A stretch of 64,000 nt of DNA from DASCNA01 sp036011305 (GTDB lineage: Bacteria; Verrucomicrobiota; Lentisphaeria; Victivallales; GWF2-38-69), in NCBI GenBank assembly GCA_036011305.1, contig DASCNA010000132.1, positions 1-64,000 of the forward strand. Reading direction: 5' to 3'. Position numbers and translations under genes: made by a program. The notes beneath the pieces are model-generated. The model did no database searches, had not been told where the DNA came from, and saw nothing but the letters and a program-made list of their open reading frames with translations. Shown here piece after piece: positions 62,517 to 64,000 of the stretch (position 1 is the stretch's first letter; every line of letters begins with the position of its first letter).

Positions 62517-64000
62517 ATGTCTAATGGTATATTTACTCCACCGACTCCTAAAAACGAGTCTGTAAAAAATTATTCACCAAACTCTCCTGAGCGCAAATTA
62601 ATTAAAGAAGCAATTAATGAAATTGTTTCAACAAAGTTTGAAATTCCATTAATCATCGGCGGAAAGGAAATATATACAAATGATACTGAAGAATTAAAAT
62701 CTCCAAGTGATAATTCCAGATGCTTTGGACGTTACCATAAAGTAAATGAAGAAAATATTTCACTTGCAATCAAAGCTGCTGCTGAAGCTAAAATTGAATG
62801 GAGTATATTATCCTGGGAAGACAGAGCAGGCGTTTTCTTGAAAGCAGCAAATCTACTAACCGGTAAGTGGCGCTATAAAATGAATGCCGCTACAATGCTC
62901 GGTCAAGGAAAAACTGTTTATCAGGCCGAAATTGATTCAGCGTGTGAACTTACTGATTTTTTAAATTTTAACGTCCATTTTATGCACCAAATATATAATG
63001 AGCAGCCTAATAGTTCAGACGGAATGTGGAATAGACTTGAGTATATACCGCTTGAAGGGTTTGTCCTTGCAATTACACCATTCAATTTTACTGCAATTGG
63101 AGGCAACCTGCCAACAGCTCCTGCACTGATTGGTAATACAGTCCTCTGGAAACCTGCAAGTACTTCTATTTTGTCATGTTATTTTTTTATGGAACTGCTT
63201 AAAGAAGCTGGACTTCCTGATGGAGTCATCAACTTCATACCAGGCAGAGGAAGTATTATTGGGGAAATGGTGTTACCTCATAAAGATTTAGCTGGCATAC
63301 ATTTTACTGGTTCAACTGAAGTTTTTGGTCATATATGGAAAACTATTGGTGAAAACATAAGAACATATAAATCTTATCCTCGTATTGTCGGAGAAACAGG
63401 TGGTAAAGATTTTCTTATAGCACACAATGACTGTGATATCCCAAGTTTAGCTACTGCATGCCTTCGCGGTGCATTTGAATATCAAGGACAAAAATGTTCA
63501 GCTTTAAGCCGTGCATATATACCTAAATCCACATGGGAAGAAACATGGAAAATACTCAAATCTCAGCTTGATGAAATAAAAATGGGTGATGTCACTGATT
63601 TTTCGAACTTTGTAACATCAGTTATTGATAAATCATCATATAAAAATATAAAATCTTATATTGAATACGCCAGTAATTCAAAAGACGCTATTATACTTCA
63701 TGGTGGAAAATGTGATGACAGCAAAGGTTTCTATATTGAACCGACTGTAATACTTACAACTGATCCTCATTTCAAAACTATGGAAGAAGAAATATTCGGT
63801 CCTGTTTTAACTGTTTATGTTTATGAAGATGAAAAATTTGAAGAAACATTAAAATTAATAGACTCAACCAGTGCATATGCACTGACCGGTGCAATTTTTG
63901 CTAAAAGCAGAATAGTTATCAATAAAATGACTGCAGCTCTTGCAAAATCAGCCGGTAATTTTTACATAAATGATAAACCTACAGGCGCAGTTGTCGGACA
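62517..64000 (+). CDS. pruA: Delta-1-pyrroline-5-carboxylate dehydrogenase (3' end outside window)
   Basis: The frame opens at ATG 62517 (GAGG site) and is still open at the right edge after 494 codons, so the gene is truncated by the window. It is an aldehyde dehydrogenase of the ALDH4/P5C-dehydrogenase type: LSWEDRAGVFLKAA, ITPFNFTAIGGNLPTAPALI (split), FTGSTEVFGHIWK, the catalytic Glu in VGETGGKDF and the catalytic Cys in EYQGQKCSALSRAY. It oxidises glutamate semialdehyde to glutamate with NAD. No proline dehydrogenase domain precedes it. Proline or arginine breakdown is the likely role. Confidence 0.9.
   Translation, partial: MSNGIFTPPTPKNESVKNYSPNSPERKLIKEAINEIVSTKFEIPLIIGGKEIYTNDTEELKSPSDNSRCFGRYHKVNEENISLAIKAAAEAKIEWSILSWEDRAGVFLKAANLLTGKWRYKMNAATMLGQGKTVYQAEIDSACELTDFLNFNVHFMHQIYNEQPNSSDGMWNRLEYIPLEGFVLAITPFNFTAIGGNLPTAPALIGNTVLWKPASTSILSCYFFMELLKEAGLPDGVINFIPGRGSIIGEMVLPHKDLAGIHFTGSTEVFGHIWKTIGENIRTYKSYPRIVGETGGKDFLIAHNDCDIPSLATACLRGAFEYQGQKCSALSRAYIPKSTWEETWKILKSQLDEIKMGDVTDFSNFVTSVIDKSSYKNIKSYIEYASNSKDAIILHGGKCDDSKGFYIEPTVILTTDPHFKTMEEEIFGPVLTVYVYEDEKFEETLKLIDSTSAYALTGAIFAKSRIVINKMTAALAKSAGNFYINDKPTGAVVG

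Noticed and set aside
1..64000. CRISPR arrays, rRNA genes, insertion sequences with transposase
   Set aside because: I saw no regularly spaced repeats, no rRNA sequence and no transposase or integrase frame in the window.

Overview
The window is strongly AT-rich and gene-dense, with short intergenic gaps, frequent purine-rich ribosome-binding sites and many ATGA/TAATG overlaps, so it is bacterial chromosome. Exported proteins, a lipoprotein, a membrane-fusion-like protein and MreB suggest a rod-shaped diderm. The metabolism looks anaerobic and fermentative: tryptophanase, a two-subunit glycine decarboxylase, and a flavin- and iron-sulfur-rich tungsten/molybdenum aldehyde oxidoreductase complex. 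A leucine-rich-repeat protein of the ITDAGL type and an Ask_Ect-like aspartokinase are reminiscent of PVC-type bacteria, but I cannot assign a phylum from the sequence alone. The only RNA gene I can support is one tRNA-Pro(GGG).

Layout. 0-9 kb, plus strand: a HEAT-repeat/PgsB-CapB ligase (cut by the left edge), an MFS carrier, an M24 peptidase, a class I amidotransferase-like hydrolase and an acetylpolyamine amidohydrolase; together these suggest making, moving or breaking gamma-glutamyl or polyamine-type amides. 9-16 kb: an unknown protein, a SpoIIE-type phosphatase, an MFS-HEAT fusion with an 894-bp internal duplication, a small membrane protein and an LRR protein. 16-28 kb: three paralogous XRE-PAS regulators interleaved with a small membrane-fusion-like protein, an aromatic amino acid permease plus tryptophanase operon, a fumarylacetoacetase-family gene, ketopantoate reductase, an NTF2-like protein and PanB. 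Two copies of a ~160-bp upstream region lie in front of the fumarylacetoacetase-family and NTF2-like genes. 28-34.5 kb: an accessory stretch with overlapping small genes (one carrying a SecD-like head domain), a frameshifted nuclease, a lipoprotein, the tRNA-Pro and, 2.4 kb away, a decayed 5' half of the same tRNA bracketing a PaaK-like ligase. 34.6-55.6 kb is mostly housekeeping: macro domain, gcvT-H-PA-PB, PepP, a secreted 2H phosphoesterase, PTS IIA-like protein, zinc-ribbon protein, RuvB (with a Walker B Asp to Tyr change), Der, ApbE, MreB, homoserine dehydrogenase, aspartokinase, GDP-fucose synthase, an MnmG-like flavoprotein and a secreted charged protein.

56.3-62.3 kb holds the most unusual locus: an aldehyde ferredoxin oxidoreductase (AOR) whose polypeptide is cut in two. 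Its N-terminal domain is fused to a NuoE-like [2Fe-2S] protein, and its C-terminal domains are fused to a NuoG-like ferredoxin module. Between them lies a NuoF/HydB-like NADH and FMN subunit, and after them a ThiF-like and a MoaD/ThiS-like protein. The three proteins would have to assemble to make one pterin site wired to NAD(H), possibly with flavin-based bifurcation to ferredoxin. The window ends inside a delta-1-pyrroline-5-carboxylate dehydrogenase gene, whose upstream region shares a 24-base near-identical sequence with the region upstream of the AOR operon.
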